Assembly: GCF_963678635.1 (NCBI RefSeq)
Contig: NC_087062.1
Coordinates: 87,397,845-87,461,844, forward strand
Direction of reading: 5' to 3'
DNA: 64,000 nucleotides
DNA from: Symsagittifera roscoffensis
Taxonomy: Eukaryota; Xenacoelomorpha; Acoela; Convolutidae
Of the stretch, positions 34,155 through 46,029 are shown piece by piece (the first letter of the stretch is position 1; the number at the start of each line of letters is the position of its first letter). The notes under the pieces were generated by a model. The model was not told the origin of the DNA. It made no database searches and worked only from the letters and a program-made list of their open reading frames with translations. Position numbers and translations under genes: made by a program.

Positions 34155-34430
34155 CTAACGTAATGCAATAAAATTCAGATTTAGTATAATTTTAATATTC
34201 CATTTTGACTATAAACCAGAGGCAGACTATGGAAAGGTTGGGTGGAAGAATTGTAGTTTATGCATTGTAGTTTATGCAGAATTGTAGTTTATGCATTGTA
34301 GGCTAACATAATGCAACAAAATTCAGATTTAGGATAGTTTTAATATTCCATTTTGACTATAAACCAGAGGCAGACTATGTAAAGATTAGGTGGAAGAATT
34401 GAAGTTTTATCTGACTGTCAGCAATGTTGT
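34155..34430. repeat. Tandem duplication of about 148 bp with TTGTAGTTTATGCA repeats
   Basis: AATGCAATAAAATTCAGATTTAG...GCAGACTATG at 34160-34230 recurs at 34308-34380. Between them TTGTAGTTTATGCA is repeated about four times. Confidence 0.75.
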
Positions 34431-34715
34431 TTTAATTCAATTTAGTGTTTGATGTTATTTGATATTTTATTTTATTTTGATTCAGCAAAGTATGTACACT
34501 TCATTTACAATCGTTCATTTTAAAGATAAGAGAATTTTTTGTTCTTCCTTTGGAAATTGTGAGCCTTGAATTGCTGATCAGACAGTGTTTTTAGGGCAAC
34601 GAGCCTGATGCGCTGGTTGTATTTCTTTGTATTTCACATCTATTGGATCTAGTTTTGTTGTTATCTTGTTTCATAGTTTTTTGATATCTTGTCTTGTGTC
34701 AATTTTTTATATTTT
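34420..34715. repeat. Dispersed repeat carrying the empty LTR target site
   Basis: This stretch is homologous to 40262-40432 plus 41366-41480 (shared GAGCCTTGA, AGGGCAACGAGCCTGATGCG and TCTAGTTTTGTTGTTATCTTG). The second copy contains solo LTR D. Confidence 0.85.
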
Positions 34716-35103
34716 GTGTCAACAATTAGGATGCTGACTTGATGAGTTGTTTTTGATAAATATGGTGTATTTGACGTGCATGTGGATTGCGAAACTCTTA
34801 ACTAAGTAATCTTTAGTTACAATTCTGAAAAAAAATCAAAAGTCATTAACAAGGGCAAAAATGGCAAATCGTTTGAAATCAAGTTGTTTTCTCTTATTTG
34901 AAATTTTTTTCTCAAAATTCAAATAGGAGAAAACAACTTGATTTCAAACGATTTGCCATTTTTGCTCTTGTTAATGACTTTTGATCTTTTTTGGAAATTG
35001 TAACTAAAGATTACTTAGCTTAGAGTTTCATAATCCACATGCACATAAATACATCATATTTATCGAAAACAACTCATCGAGTCAGCATCCTAATTGTTGA
35101 CAC
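34716..35103. repeat. Large inverted repeat, about 185-bp arms
   Basis: The arm 34716-34900 is the near-perfect reverse complement of 34920-35103, with a 19-nt loop. The arms start GTGTCAACAATTAGGATGCT and end at GTTTTCTCTTATTTG. The right arm continues into the PGYSVSG-type coding repeat and the left arm into the 34420-34700 repeat. It looks like an inverted duplication of the 3' end of that repeat. A second copy of the right-arm sequence at about 41490-41690 lacks the left arm. Confidence 0.9.
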
Positions 35104-35605
35104 AGGAAACTGTTTGTAAATTGTTGGGAGCTCGTCCAGATAGTTTCTGAGTTGTTCCTGTACATTTTTTGTTCTACCGGATACTGAGTATCCTGGCCGA
35201 CAAATTGTTTTTGTTTTGTCTTTGACTTGTGCTTTAAATACATTTTTAGTGCCGGATACAGAGTATTCTGGTACACTTGAAAAAGCTACTTTTCACTTTT
35301 TACACAGTTTTTGTTGAATTTGCCTCAGTTTTATTGGATACCGTTTATCCTGGTTTCTTGCTGAAGGCTAATAGATTCCTGGTAGTTGGTATTAGAAGGC
35401 GCAGTTTTTGTTTTGAATGTTCAATACTTCCCATGAATCGAAAGTTTGTACATTGATTTTCCATGACATCGATGGTTTTGGTATGCGCCACGAATAACCG
35501 CAACAACGAAATTAAGTTTTGCAATGCTTGTTGACACAAAGATGTCACGCCAACTATTTTTCTGTAATATGTTTCTTGAAAATTATAGCAAGTGACAGCC
35601 AAAAA
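34920..35605 (-). pseudogene. Decayed coding repeat with PGYSVSG motifs, unit 1
   Basis: Minus-strand reading across small frameshifts gives a segment with MENQCTNFRFMGSIEHSKQK (ORF 35602-35345). After it come at least three PGYSVSG-like motifs (KPG*TVSNKT, VPEYSVSGTKNV, RPGYSVSGRTKNV) spaced about 25 codons, then a stop near 35077. In DNA the motif appears as GGATACTGAGTATCC-type mini-palindromes at 35178, 35252 and 35335. The family is not recognised. Conservation of the same phrases in units 2 and 3 shows it was once coding. Confidence 0.55.
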
Positions 35606-35621
35606 TTAGGTCTTGTGTTCT

Positions 35622-36215
35622 TTTTATTTGAAATTGTAAACTAAAATTACTTAGCTTAGAATTTCATAATCAACATTTACATCAAACAACATCATATTTA
35701 TCAAAAACAACTCCTCGACTTAGTAACCCGAATTTTGGCACAAAAACTGGTTTTAAAATGCTATGAGCTTCTCTAGATAGTTTCTGAACTGTTCCTGTAC
35801 ATTTTTTTGATCAACCGGATACTGGGTGTCCTGTTCGGCAAACTGTTTTTTGTTTTTTCTGTGACTTGTGCTTTAAATACATTCTTAGTACCGGATTCAG
35901 AGTAACCTGGTACGCTCGAATTATCTACTTTCTACTGCTTAGCAGTTTTTGTTCATTTGACATTCTTTTTTCCCGATACCGCGTATCCTGGTTTCTTGCT
36001 CAAGTCTAACATATTCTTGGTAGTTTGTATCAGAAGGAGCAGTTTGTATTTCGTACCTTCCATACTTCCCATGACACAAAAGTTTGCAAATTGATTTTCC
36101 ACGACGTCGATGGTTTTGAGTATGCACCACGAACAACCGGAACATCATACTTCAGCTTTGCAATCTTTCTTTTGAAACTGTTACATGCATGTTTCTTAAA
36201 GAATGTAGCTAGGGA
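35622..36215 (-). pseudogene. Decayed coding repeat with PGYSVSG motifs, unit 2
   Basis: This is a direct repeat of unit 1. Minus-strand frames give DTNYQEYVRLEQETRIRGIG (ORF 36148-35939) and, further on, VPGYSESGTKNVFKAQV. Its mini-palindromes at 35814, 35891 and 35975 parallel those of unit 1. Frames 36260-36030 and 36148-35939 overlap, indicating an indel. Divergence from unit 1 is substantial, so this is an old duplication or an independent insertion. Confidence 0.5.
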
Positions 36216-36959
36216 CAACCGAAAATTAAGTATTTGAATGTTTCCCATTCTAAACTGCAAACAAAACCTTTGGGCTCATTCTCAAGAAGTAAGAACCACC
36301 GCTTTTATCGACCTTTAAAAACATGGTACGAGTGTTTTTAAAGAAAGTTTTTTTCCCACACATCAACCATTGAATTTTTTTAAACTTTGCCTGTAATTAA
36401 ATTAATTATTCTTCTGAACGGTGATAACGTTGCAGCTCGATAAAAACTACAGTTTTGTAAGCAAGAATAATAAATATCTCACAACTTTGTCTGCAGTGTT
36501 ATAATTAAACAACTGAAAATATTGCAACATCTGAAAATATTTCAAAATATTGCAACATCACTCAAAATTATTTCAACTGAGGTGTTCGCTTTCTCAATAA
36601 ATTTTTGATTTCTTTCGGGAAATTAGTTTTTTTTGGTAACAAACTGTTTTGATCTGAGACATCGGAAGAGAAGAAATCGATAATTTTAAGACTGAAAAGT
36701 TTGAGTTGTAGGCATGGTAAGCCTACTCCACTATCTAAATTTGGGTGATATAAAACTTTTTTCCTTATATCGAGTGTGCTTGATTTTTTTCACTTCTGCA
36801 TTTAATAAATCTTGGCATTTACAAACAGTATCCAAGTTAAATGTATCATGACGAGCAAAATCAAAAAATTTAGGGAGAACATAAGACTGACAGTGTTAAT
36901 GACTCGGCCCTCAAAAGTTTAAAAAGTGAAATTAACCCTCGGTGTTTTTGAATTTAAGA
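36216..36959. other. Unassigned AT-rich interval
   Basis: Nothing recognisable, apart from short ATTGCAACATC.. direct repeats near 36515-36560. Confidence 0.3.
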
Positions 36960-38500
36960 ATTGAACAATATTTCAATATGTTCTATTTTTTGGGAATTGT
37001 AAAAAAGATACCAATTATTTTTGTTTCCTTGACTGTTTTATAGGGTGATAAATCAGGTATAGAAAGCACTTCACTTTTGTTTATGTTAATCATCATTTGA
37101 GTTTGTTTGAAAAAAGTATCGATTTAGCGACACAACATGTCAATAAATTGGATTTTGATAAAGCAACTTAAGTTGTCTACAAATGAAATTAGATTGGGGC
37201 ACAATAACCCGAAAACTTCAATTGCTTCTGTAAAAACAATTGCTTGAAGAAGGGCTTCGATAAAAACTATGAAGAAAAATGCGGAAAAAGAGCAACCTCG
37301 TCTCACACCGCGATGAATTTTGAAGCTGGCTGATAAAAAACCATGTATCTCAATTACCGCTTTTGAGTCTGAATACAATGTTTCAATAGCTCTAACGGAA
37401 AACTCATCATGATTAAACCTTTCAAAATTTTGATGAAGTGATCTGTCAATTCTGTCAATTGCTTCAGAAAAATCTAATTTTACTGCACATGAACCTCGGT
37501 TAGCCTTTTCAGATTTCGGGGGGAGCAGTTTGATTATTGCTAAAAAAAACTGTTTGGAAATTTTCCAATTTGAACAAAATGATTGAAAACTTAAGCTAAA
37601 ATTGATTAAAAGTCATCTATGAAAGTCTTGTTTAGTCGAGATGTAAGGCCGTCTGGTCCAGGCGAGCTTTTCAAATTCAATTTGCTAATAGCCAAATGAA
37701 TTTCTTTTTCTGTAAAGTGATTATAGCCATCATTCACATTATTTTCTAGTTTATTTTGGATAAAAACGTCATTAGTAGTTGATCGAAGTCTGTTTTAAAA
37801 CTGAAAAAATATTTGAAAAATACTTACCAAATTGAATCATAATATCCTCATCCGTTGATTGAGTTGATTGTTTTCTTTGAGGTCTAAAATTTTGTAACTA
37901 CTTGGTGCTTCATTTGCAATAAAATTTTTAGGTCTTTACAAATTACTCTGGCGTTTTTTTAAAGTTTCGTCATTTAATTTCCAGTAACTAGAGCCGCGCT
38001 GATACATGTTTAGTGGCTTAACAAAAACGTGTAAAAGCAAATGATCAGAGATTGGTATTTGAGTACTTTGCATTAAAACTTACTAAGTTTCAAAATTCTA
38101 AAAATCATCTAAGCGCGCAAAATTTTTATGTAGTTTGATATAATGTGTTAAAACACAAAAATCAACCTTGAGTGCAAAATCACCGAAGCCAAAAAATCAA
38201 GAATTTGATCTTTGAGTTGGGTAAATCGTTTGATACGTGTATCCTTTAACTAAATTATTGAAGAAATTATAACTTTGTCATAACTGAGTGCAATAAATTC
38301 ACCCGTAATGATAGTTTTCGGTTGAGTGGGTAAAATTCTGATGATTAATTTCAGGGAAATCAAAGTTGCTTGTAAGAAATTTGAGTTCGCATAAATGTTG
38401 ATGACAAAACAATCGAGTTTGTCAAATTTTAACAATTGAAAACTTGTACTTGAAGCAATTCTGCTTGTAGGACTCAAGTTTGATGACCATAATGTTAAAA
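36960..38500 (-). mobile_element. L1/Tx1-like non-LTR element, endonuclease to RT, decayed
   Basis: Minus-strand translations in order are as follows. First is a C-terminal APE endonuclease part (LDCFVINIYANSNFLQATLI, then IITGEFI for the usual GDFN, ORF 38477-38250). Then comes a linker, SSPGPDGLTSR (about 37650), CAVKLDFSEAIDRIDRS (about 37480), and IHRGVRRGCSFSAFFFIVFI with ALLQAI (ORF 37378-37124). The RGVRQGCPLS..LF...IEPLL pattern is typical of L1/Tx1-type RTs. The catalytic F.DD region reads LISFVDNLSC (Asp to Asn), so it is inactive. Confidence 0.8.
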
Positions 38501-39829
38501 AACCACCTGATTTATTTGAGCCCGGTATGAAATCAAATTAAACATTTTATTTATCCAGTAAACTCAGATGTATAATTGTAACAGTCGCGTACTTAGGTCA
38601 CATATGAGGTTAAGAAAAATAGGCCTTATAACCTTTGGCTCAAGAGTCAGGGACACTATCTCTTGTATTTTTCTACCACAAGCGGTCGGAGCCAATTCAG
38701 TTCACTTGCGACATGAGACTACAAACCGTGTTATAGCTTATAGGCTAATACCAAAATACCCTCACTCTAAAAATGAGAACGTCCCCATGCTCAGGTCTCA
38801 AAATACATAAACACACACACGAACACCGTTAAAAACAGGGTAGGAACCCTACGTAAACCGTTAGTTTTTTTTGGGCAGTGGACATTTGATCCATTTCAGA
38901 TGGATCAACCTGAAAAATCTCCCTAACTCAACATAACAATATAAAACACACTCAAGAAAATTAAATTGGGTGCTTACATACCGACACGACCTCTAGAATT
39001 GAGTAATTAAACTTTAAAGCAACTCTAGACTTGATTTGATAATTAAGTTTGACTCAGGAAGTTTGAAAGAAATAAGTTTTAGCTCAAGAAACAAGTTTTC
39101 TATTTGGAGCATTGGGCAGCTTCAGCTGTCAACTTTTCCACTGGAGGTTCACTCTGGTTCACTCGATCTCTTTCTCGATCAGCTCTCTGTCACTCTCGAT
39201 TCTCTGCCAGGAACAAAACAGTTCTACTCTCCTTTAATTAATGGTAAAATTGCGAATAGCAATTTTACTCTACTATATTTCAGCAATTTTACCGCGATTA
39301 TTACTCGATTCTTCTGATTGTATTTTTCTCGTATTTTCAGTTATCGCGAGAAACTTGAGCATGACAGGCTCAATTCGATTTTTTGAATAACTTCATTTCA
39401 CCCCAAAATCAAGACGAAACGTTGTTCACGATCAAACTTCCAAATATGACCGACTGGCACATACTCCCCGGACTCAAGATCGATGTCCTCATCGCGTGTC
39501 GTCGTCTGTCAGTGAGCCCCTCCCCCAGAATGTTGTCTGCCCCTCAAGATACACCGCCAGTGGTCATTTACAGAAGTTTGCAGGAGGTTTAACTTTATCT
39601 ACACCCCAAAATTCACAGCCATGCAAAATTGTCACATTATCGCTAAACAGCAATCAAAATCTGCATCCACCTGCACCTTGAATTCCAGCTTTATAAGCTA
39701 TTCATTAAAATTTATTTTGTTCTATCCAATCAGAAAAATGTCATGCAGCATTTTGATCTAAATAATAAATATAATATATTAATCATAAATATTTTGTATG
39801 TTAAAATTTCTTTTTCGTGCCCTCAGATT
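38501..39829. other. Unassigned interval with plus-strand ORFs
   Basis: Plus-strand frames at 38568-38810, 39036-39317 and 39383-39592 are open for 69-93 codons but match no family known to me. An inverted repeat GTAAAATTGC/GCAATTTTAC lies at about 39243-39268. GC rises locally at 39430-39590. No RNA gene seen. Confidence 0.3.
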
Positions 39830-40255
39830 TCATCTGAGTTCAAACTCAAGCCCCTTTTTCATTTCAGGCTCAAGACTCAAGAACCATCTCCTGAGCACCC
39901 TTCTCAGTTCGCCCCCCCCCCCCCCTGTCTTCGAGGTACTCGGTCCGGATGCATTTGACACCGTAATTTGCCTCGATAATTCCTCTTCAACATCGGAATT
40001 CATCACGATTTCTTCCCATGCCTGCAGCTGTTTGTAGGCTCGCATCCATTCTCTTTTCTCTTGCAATCTCTTCGCCTGGTTCGGTAGAAACTTCACTTTA
40101 GTTTCCCTGTTCAAGCAAAAGGAGTTGTGCAAGCTCAAGCTCACGTTCTTCGCCAAGTCCTCCTCCAATATCGATTCCCTCGCTTTGGTATTATCTCTAG
40201 ACACTTTACGAATCTTTTTCCAACCCGTGGTTATTGCATTGCGATGGGTTAGCAA
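39830..40255 (-). CDS. Hypothetical ORF, helical and charged
   Basis: A 141-residue frame has strongly biased, protein-like composition. A basic/helical N-terminus leads to KFLPNQAKRLQEKREWMRAY, then an acidic segment and a glycine run encoded by a poly-G tract (poly-C at 39910-39922 on the plus strand). Homopolymer length variation there could shift the downstream frame. No domain is recognised. It sits immediately beside the 40260 repeat and may be part of that unknown element rather than a host gene. Confidence 0.35.
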   Translation of the reverse strand: MLTHRNAITTGWKKIRKVSRDNTKARESILEEDLAKNVSLSLHNSFCLNRETKVKFLPNQAKRLQEKREWMRAYKQLQAWEEIVMNSDVEEELSRQITVSNASGPSTSKTGGGGGELRRVLRRWFLSLEPEMKKGLEFELR

Positions 40256-40432
40256 TTAGCAGTGTTGTTTTCATTCCTTTTAATGTTTGACGTTATTTGA
40301 TAAATTTATTACGTTTTGTTTAAGCGATGTACGTACACTACATTTTTAATCTATCACTTTAAAGACTAGAGTTTAAATTGTTCTTCTTTTGGAATTTGTG
40401 AGCCTTGATTTGCTCATTGCTCATCAGTGTTT

Positions 40433-41365
40433 TGTAACATTCGCCCGGAAGATACATATCGACGGATAACAAAACTAAGTCTTAAGACGACTGGCTAGCG
40501 TCTAAACAGAGCTTTGCATGTTTTTCACCGTCTCTACCAAGCCAGTGCTTTTCGGTGGTCTTTTCTAACATCGGGTCGACAAAAACGTTACTGTTCTCCG
40601 GCTTCGACCAGAACGCTCAAATTAACTGAATTACATGCAAAAATAGTGAGCTCATGGCTGGGTCTCAGTATCCCCAGACCACGAGGTCACTCCTAAAAAC
40701 AGGGCTACTACTTATTATATTACTATTGTTTTTGTTCAGTAGATAAAAATCATCATCTCCATCGAAGATGGATCAACCCTTTCCCCCCAACTCTTAGCAC
40801 CTCATCCTTGTCAAAACTAATTCAAATATCAATTAAATTCAAGTCAGGACATGACAGGATGCTAAAAGTTCACGCGAGTCAATAAAAGTTTTCCGTCCCG
40901 AGACCCTTCCGAATTCTTGAATCCGGTGAATCAAGCTCCTTAAGTTCGATTTCACGATAACACGGAAGGCTGGTTTCCACCCTTCACCGTTGCTCGCAAC
41001 GGCCTTGCAACTATTGTAGCAGCACAATAGTTGCAACTCGGAACGTCCTCTGTAATTCGTTGTCGTTTTCTTCAATTTCGATTTCTTCAATTTCGATAAA
41101 GTTGTTCTTGTCAGCGCAACTAATGTTGTTGTGTTTTCTCTCTCGTTTTTTGTTAAAAATGGCCGTTTCAGCATTTCTCAGAAATGTTACGTCATCACTT
41201 CGAAAATTTAAAATTTCAAAATAGCAGAATATCTTGACCTTCACCGTTCTACTAATCATCCGATTAACGTCGTTAATCCTTCAAAATCACTAACTCGGAA
41301 GGCTTGCTGCTAAAAATTCGAAGTCTGCACAAATTGCATTTTGGCCATTCTGGTCGAATGTCACA
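40433..41365 (-). repeat. Solo LTR of the gypsy-type family (copy D)
   Basis: This 933-bp LTR starts TGTAACATTCGCCCGG and ends GGTCGAATGTCACA, with inverted ends matching copy A. It is flanked by T-runs. The flanking repeat occurs uninterrupted at 34588-34592 (CAGTG-TTTTT-AGGGCAACGAG), whereas here it is CAGTGTTT-LTR-TTTTTAGGGC. That gives a short T-only target duplication of about 3 bp or more. No internal sequence is attached, so it arose by LTR-LTR recombination. Confidence 0.92.
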
Positions 41366-41479
41366 TTTTTAGGGCAACGAGCCTGATGCGTTGTTTTTTT
41401 TTCTTTGAACTTCACGTCTATTGTATCTAGTTTTGTTGTTATCTTGTTCTTAGTTTTTTTGATATCTTAATCTGTCCTC

Positions 41480-42095
41480 GTAATTTTTTTCTGAAAAATC
41501 AAATAGGAGAAAACAACTGGATTTCAAACGATTTTTCCTTTTGCCCTTGTTGACTTTTGATTTTTTTTTTCAGATTTGTACATAAAGGAGGTTACTTAGT
41601 TTAGAGTTTCATAATCCACATGCACATCAAATACATCATATTTATCGAAAACAACTCCTCCAGTCAGCATCCTAATTGTTGACACAGGAAACTGGTTGTC
41701 ATTTGTTAAGAGCTCGTCCAGATAGTTTCTGAATTGTTCCTGTACATCTTTTGTTCTACCGGATACTGAGTATCCTGGTCGGCAAATTGTTTTTTGTTGT
41801 CTTTGTCTAGTATTTTAAAGATATTTTTTTAGTGCCAAAACAGACTATCCTGGTACTAATGAAATATTTACTTTCTATTTTCGAGCAGTTTTTGTATAGT
41901 TTTCATTAGTTTTATCGGATATCCTGCTTTCTTGCTGAAGTCTAAGTCTATCATATCATTGATAGTTGGTATGATAGTTGGTTGGGGCAATTTTTGTTTC
42001 GGATCTTCAATACTTCCTATGACACAAAAATTTGCAAACTGATTTTCCATGAAGTCGATGGTTTTGAGTATGCGCCACGAGTAGCCGTTTTGAAG
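41480..42095 (-). pseudogene. Decayed coding repeat with PGYSVSG motifs, unit 3
   Basis: Shares with units 1 and 2 the AACAACTCCTC...GTCAGCATCCTAATTG stretch, the GGATACTGAGTATCC mini-palindrome at 41758-41778 and a minus-strand frame (42050-41868) reading MENQFANFCVIGSIEDPKQK and KKAGYPIKLMK. It lies downstream of the solo LTR within the same composite repeat. Confidence 0.55.
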
Positions 42096-44194
42096 AAGAA
42101 TGTTAAATTGGACGTCTTATAAAGACAAATGATTCAATTGCAATATGAAATTCCTGTGCTTTTCCTGTGGGCATATTCCTGTGCTTTTGCAATATATAAT
42201 ATGCCTCGATTGACATATGAAATTTTTCTGTTTTTAACATGCTCAAGTGTTTCATCGAAAACGAATTTTTGCTTGTTGTTCATTCTTTTTTTTTTTCAAA
42301 TTTATGCAAATTAATCTTTTGAGAAAAGATGACTTTTTTGAACTCTCGTTGATCATTCCCAATTGGCTTGCTCTTTTCAGATTTGTGTTTCCTCGACTTC
42401 GTAAAACTCTAGCACCTGATTGGCTGAATGGCAGACGTCTGACTTAGAAACTGCTCGGCAAGTCTAGACAAGATTCTAACATGCATGTTAAGTCTAGCCG
42501 AGCGGTTACATGCATTATTTTCGACTTTCAAGGATTGGAGAATTTATTTGGCGTAAAAGACGCAAAATAACAATTGTCAGAATACTGGAAACAAATTTTA
42601 TAATGCAGCCTTCTCAGAGAAATGCATACAAGCACAAATTACAGTCCTTGCGTGGTGGTTGTTCAGTTGGTGTATTTGATCATTACAGAAATAGTTGAAA
42701 ATTGCTTTATTGACTATTGTGATGAAATGGTTTACTGTTGTTTCATTTGTATATTTTATGATCGAACAGAAATTGGACTCACTGAGGTAAGTTTTAGCAA
42801 TGCCACGAACAAGTTTGAAGAGAAATTGTAGGATTTTCAATGGAAGTTAAGTTTTCTGGAAAGTAATTGAGCTTTAATCTACTTATGATTTCTGAATATG
42901 CTCTATTTGATTGCACAAGTTTTGCATGCTGCTTTGGTTGTTGATGATGACTACATTCTGAATTGATTTCATTTTTAGTTTTAGAAGAAATGACTTGGAC
43001 TGTTTTTCAGTTTTGCAGAAGCTAGTGAGGATTAAGTGATTACTAATTCCTCTCTTTCATTGGTGTTGCTATTGTAATAAAGCTTCTTTATCTAACCTCA
43101 GCATGCTGTCATTGTGAGGTAGCGTGTAAGACATGTATTTTTTGTATAGATGTCTATCATGGTACCTTCTGCCACACCATGCACGCTCATATTTGTTGTA
43201 TTCAATATTGCTGTTTATCGCGTTAAATTTTATTCACATTGGAACTCAGGATAAGGATACTCCTGTCTACAACATCCCTGAGATTTCATACAGTGACAGT
43301 CGAAGACGGAAATCAGATCACTGTTTGTATTCTCAGGTTTTTGTTAGTCAGAATGAAAAGCCTATTTATGAATGAGTGATCCACAGGACCCATCTTTTAT
43401 TGGGCTCTGTCGTTATCCAATAGATACCTAACTGGCTAAGGAAATGGTGGCCTTTGAATGCAAACGAAACAAAACTTTCATAAGTATTTTATACTTCAGT
43501 CGTTTCCATTAATTGTATCATATCCTGGAGCTCACGGCGAACAATAATTTGGGAAACCAATATCAGGCAAAGATAATTTGATAAATTTCTTGCTTAAAAA
43601 TGAAAATATCCCCCCTTCTGTAAATTTTTACTTGTTGAGCTTTGGATCACTTTATCTGATAAATTCAAAGAGTTTTGGGATGTAAAATGAAGGAACCAAA
43701 CATTTTTCTAGTAAATTTCAATGCATTGAAGCTATTGAATTGCAGATGAAAGTAATTTAAAGACATGGTTTTTTCAAGTTTGATCCAGAAAGAGTAAGCC
43801 CTCTAGCATTTTTCACACAGGGTTCAGAAAATACATCGAGATGGAATTGTATTTATTGCAACTGATCTCCTAAATTGTTTTTTAGCTTTGCATCTTTTAA
43901 CAGGCAATTTCCTCAAAATCACGTTAGTACCTGTTATCAGCTATAATTACTCTTCTGCTGTAATAAGTTGGTATGACTTGTCAGTAAAATTTCAGTAAGT
44001 AAATTCCGGAAAAATAGTCATTCATCGGTAATTTTGAATATACCTCAACAGCAATCAGTGATTTTAATAATCGAATCAATCAGATGAAAATTTTGAATCG
44101 ACTTTATTTGGCAGTATCGAGATCAACGAAATCTAATTTCGATGGAATTGGCCCTCTTAATTTTTTTCCATAGAAAGTTAAAGAACCATGATTG
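42096..44194. other. Mostly unassigned interval
   Basis: It contains a short duplicated TTCCTGTGCTTTT segment (42148-42190) and an inverted GCTCGGC/GCCGAGC pair with CTAGAC words at 42450-42505. A possible exon at 43250-43336 is listed separately. Several plus-strand ORFs of 60-80 codons lack motifs. Confidence 0.35.
43250..43336 (+). CDS. Possible 29-codon internal exon
   Basis: An open segment preceded by CTCAG and followed by GTTTTT encodes DKDTPVYNIPEISYSDSRRR and nine more residues. It is phase 0 at both ends. Composition is protein-like in an otherwise AT-rich stretch. No partner exon or family is recognised, so this is only a candidate. Confidence 0.22.
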
Positions 44195-44620
44195 TAGTGA
44201 ATCCTCTTATATAGGTCTCGGTAATTTGTTTTTCAGGAAAGTCTTGAAATTTGTTCACGCTAAAATTTGATTGTTCGCGGTTTGATTTTTTAATGTCTTT
44301 TTAAGTTCACTTCATTTTCTAGGTCACAATAAACGTGATAGACTTTTAGTTTCGAAAGCCAAAATGGACTTTAATTTCAGGTTTTCGAGCGAAATAATAA
44401 CTTTGCCTTTTGGTCCAGTTCTCTGAAATGGGGTTAATTTTTTTTTAGAAAAAAAGTGTCCAGAATATATTGTTTTTTTTTATACTTAGAGGTTCAAGGC
44501 CATATTTTTTTTCTGTGATATTAGAAAATGATTTTTTTTTCGCAAGACAAGTCAGTATTTCTTATTGTTTCCTTGCGTTCATGGCTCTTTCCCAACTGTC
44601 AGTTGGCTATGTTTTTAAGA
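44195..44620. repeat. Noncoding repeat family R1, copy 1
   Basis: Shares in order TCAGGAAAGTCTTGAA, GGTTTGATTTT, AAGGTCAC-like, GGTCCAGTT and CCTTGCGTTCATGGCTCTTTCC with copies at 46030-46490 and 46995-47745. No coding potential seen. Confidence 0.75.
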
Positions 44621-46029
44621 ACGCTTTACCGTTTGCTTTAAGCTAGACGCCAAACCGATTTGTCTTGCGGTGAATCCAAGATATTCGCTCAGACTCAAAA
44701 ATTAAGTGTTTTAAATTATCACACAAGACGCAAAAAAACGTAGGAATTTCTGGAGAAAGCAAAAAATGCAATTGCGCGATCGCCCACGCCCATTTTGTTT
44801 CAAGTATACAATCACTCAGTGGCTAAACCCCAAATATGTAAAACTAAATATACGTGCTAAAATACCAAGCTTGGTCACGATTGCGTAATGCTTGTCTGCC
44901 GAGAATGAATATCTTTTTCTGCTAGTTTTACAATTATGAATATGCAGTATATTATGATTTAATATGCTAATAAGCGTCTGTTTGAGCCAAAAGAAAGCCT
45001 TAGCTGAAAAAATCTTGCGTTTATTAGTAAGTTTTTTGAAATTTTAAGATGACCTTGGTTTGCAAGCTCAATGGCTGAGAAAGATTTGGTAGCACTGAAA
45101 TCAGGCCGCTGAATAATTAACACAAATTTTACGCATATGTTGGATTAGAAAAAATGATATCAATGACAGCAGCTTTTTCCGATCACTAACTACGAAAGCA
45201 TCAGGTGCGTTTTTCATTATTTTTTGGTAAGTACTGGCAAACGCTACATTATTTTTACGGAGCTGACTTTTTCTAAATAAGTTCACTTTTTCAACAGAAA
45301 ACTTTAAAATTTCGAAATTAATTGGGCTCAGAAAATTGTTCCCAAAAGAATTCAGGCAACCTATTTGTAGTTGATACGTTGCTTAACGAGAAACATAGCT
45401 CTTTGTATAGCGCAAAAAACATTTATGAGAAATTAAAAGCTGAATTGATTCGAGAGTTTTCGCGCAACTTAGATACATGCAGAAAATTTTGGAAACATAT
45501 TCATGTTTTGATGTATTTTCTTATATAAATATCCAACAAAAAGTTAAACTAGCAGTGGAGACATTTAGTGTAGATCAGCGAAATAGCAAAAGTTAGCCAG
45601 GTTTTTCACGCTGAATTGAAATGAGACTCCAGTTCAATTTCAAAAAAATTGCCTGCAATCATCCCGAATAAACTTAATTGATGAAGCAATAGTCTTGATA
45701 GAATAGCTCCTCTCTTTATTTTCATTTTTTTGCGCAATGCTCAAGCAGAAAACTTGACCGACTCAGACATTTGAAACAGAAATGGTACAGATTCTGTGAC
45801 AAAACTTTGCTCCTTGGTACATATTCTAAGACAAAAGCGCAGTGTTTGATCTATCAATCTGCTGCGATATGCCGCAGAAAAACGCCTGATGGCGTGAAAT
45901 GATATATTTCATTGTAAACATTGCCAAACGTGATACGTAGTACACTCTTATGTGCGGAATATACTGTCTGCCGAAATCTTTCAAAACCGACTGCTCATTA
46001 TTGAAAAAAAGTATGTAGTTTTTAAGAGT
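44621..46029. other. Unassigned AT-rich interval
   Basis: No recognisable gene. Small ORFs at 45101-45286 (minus) and 45322-45528 (plus) lack motifs. Confidence 0.3.
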
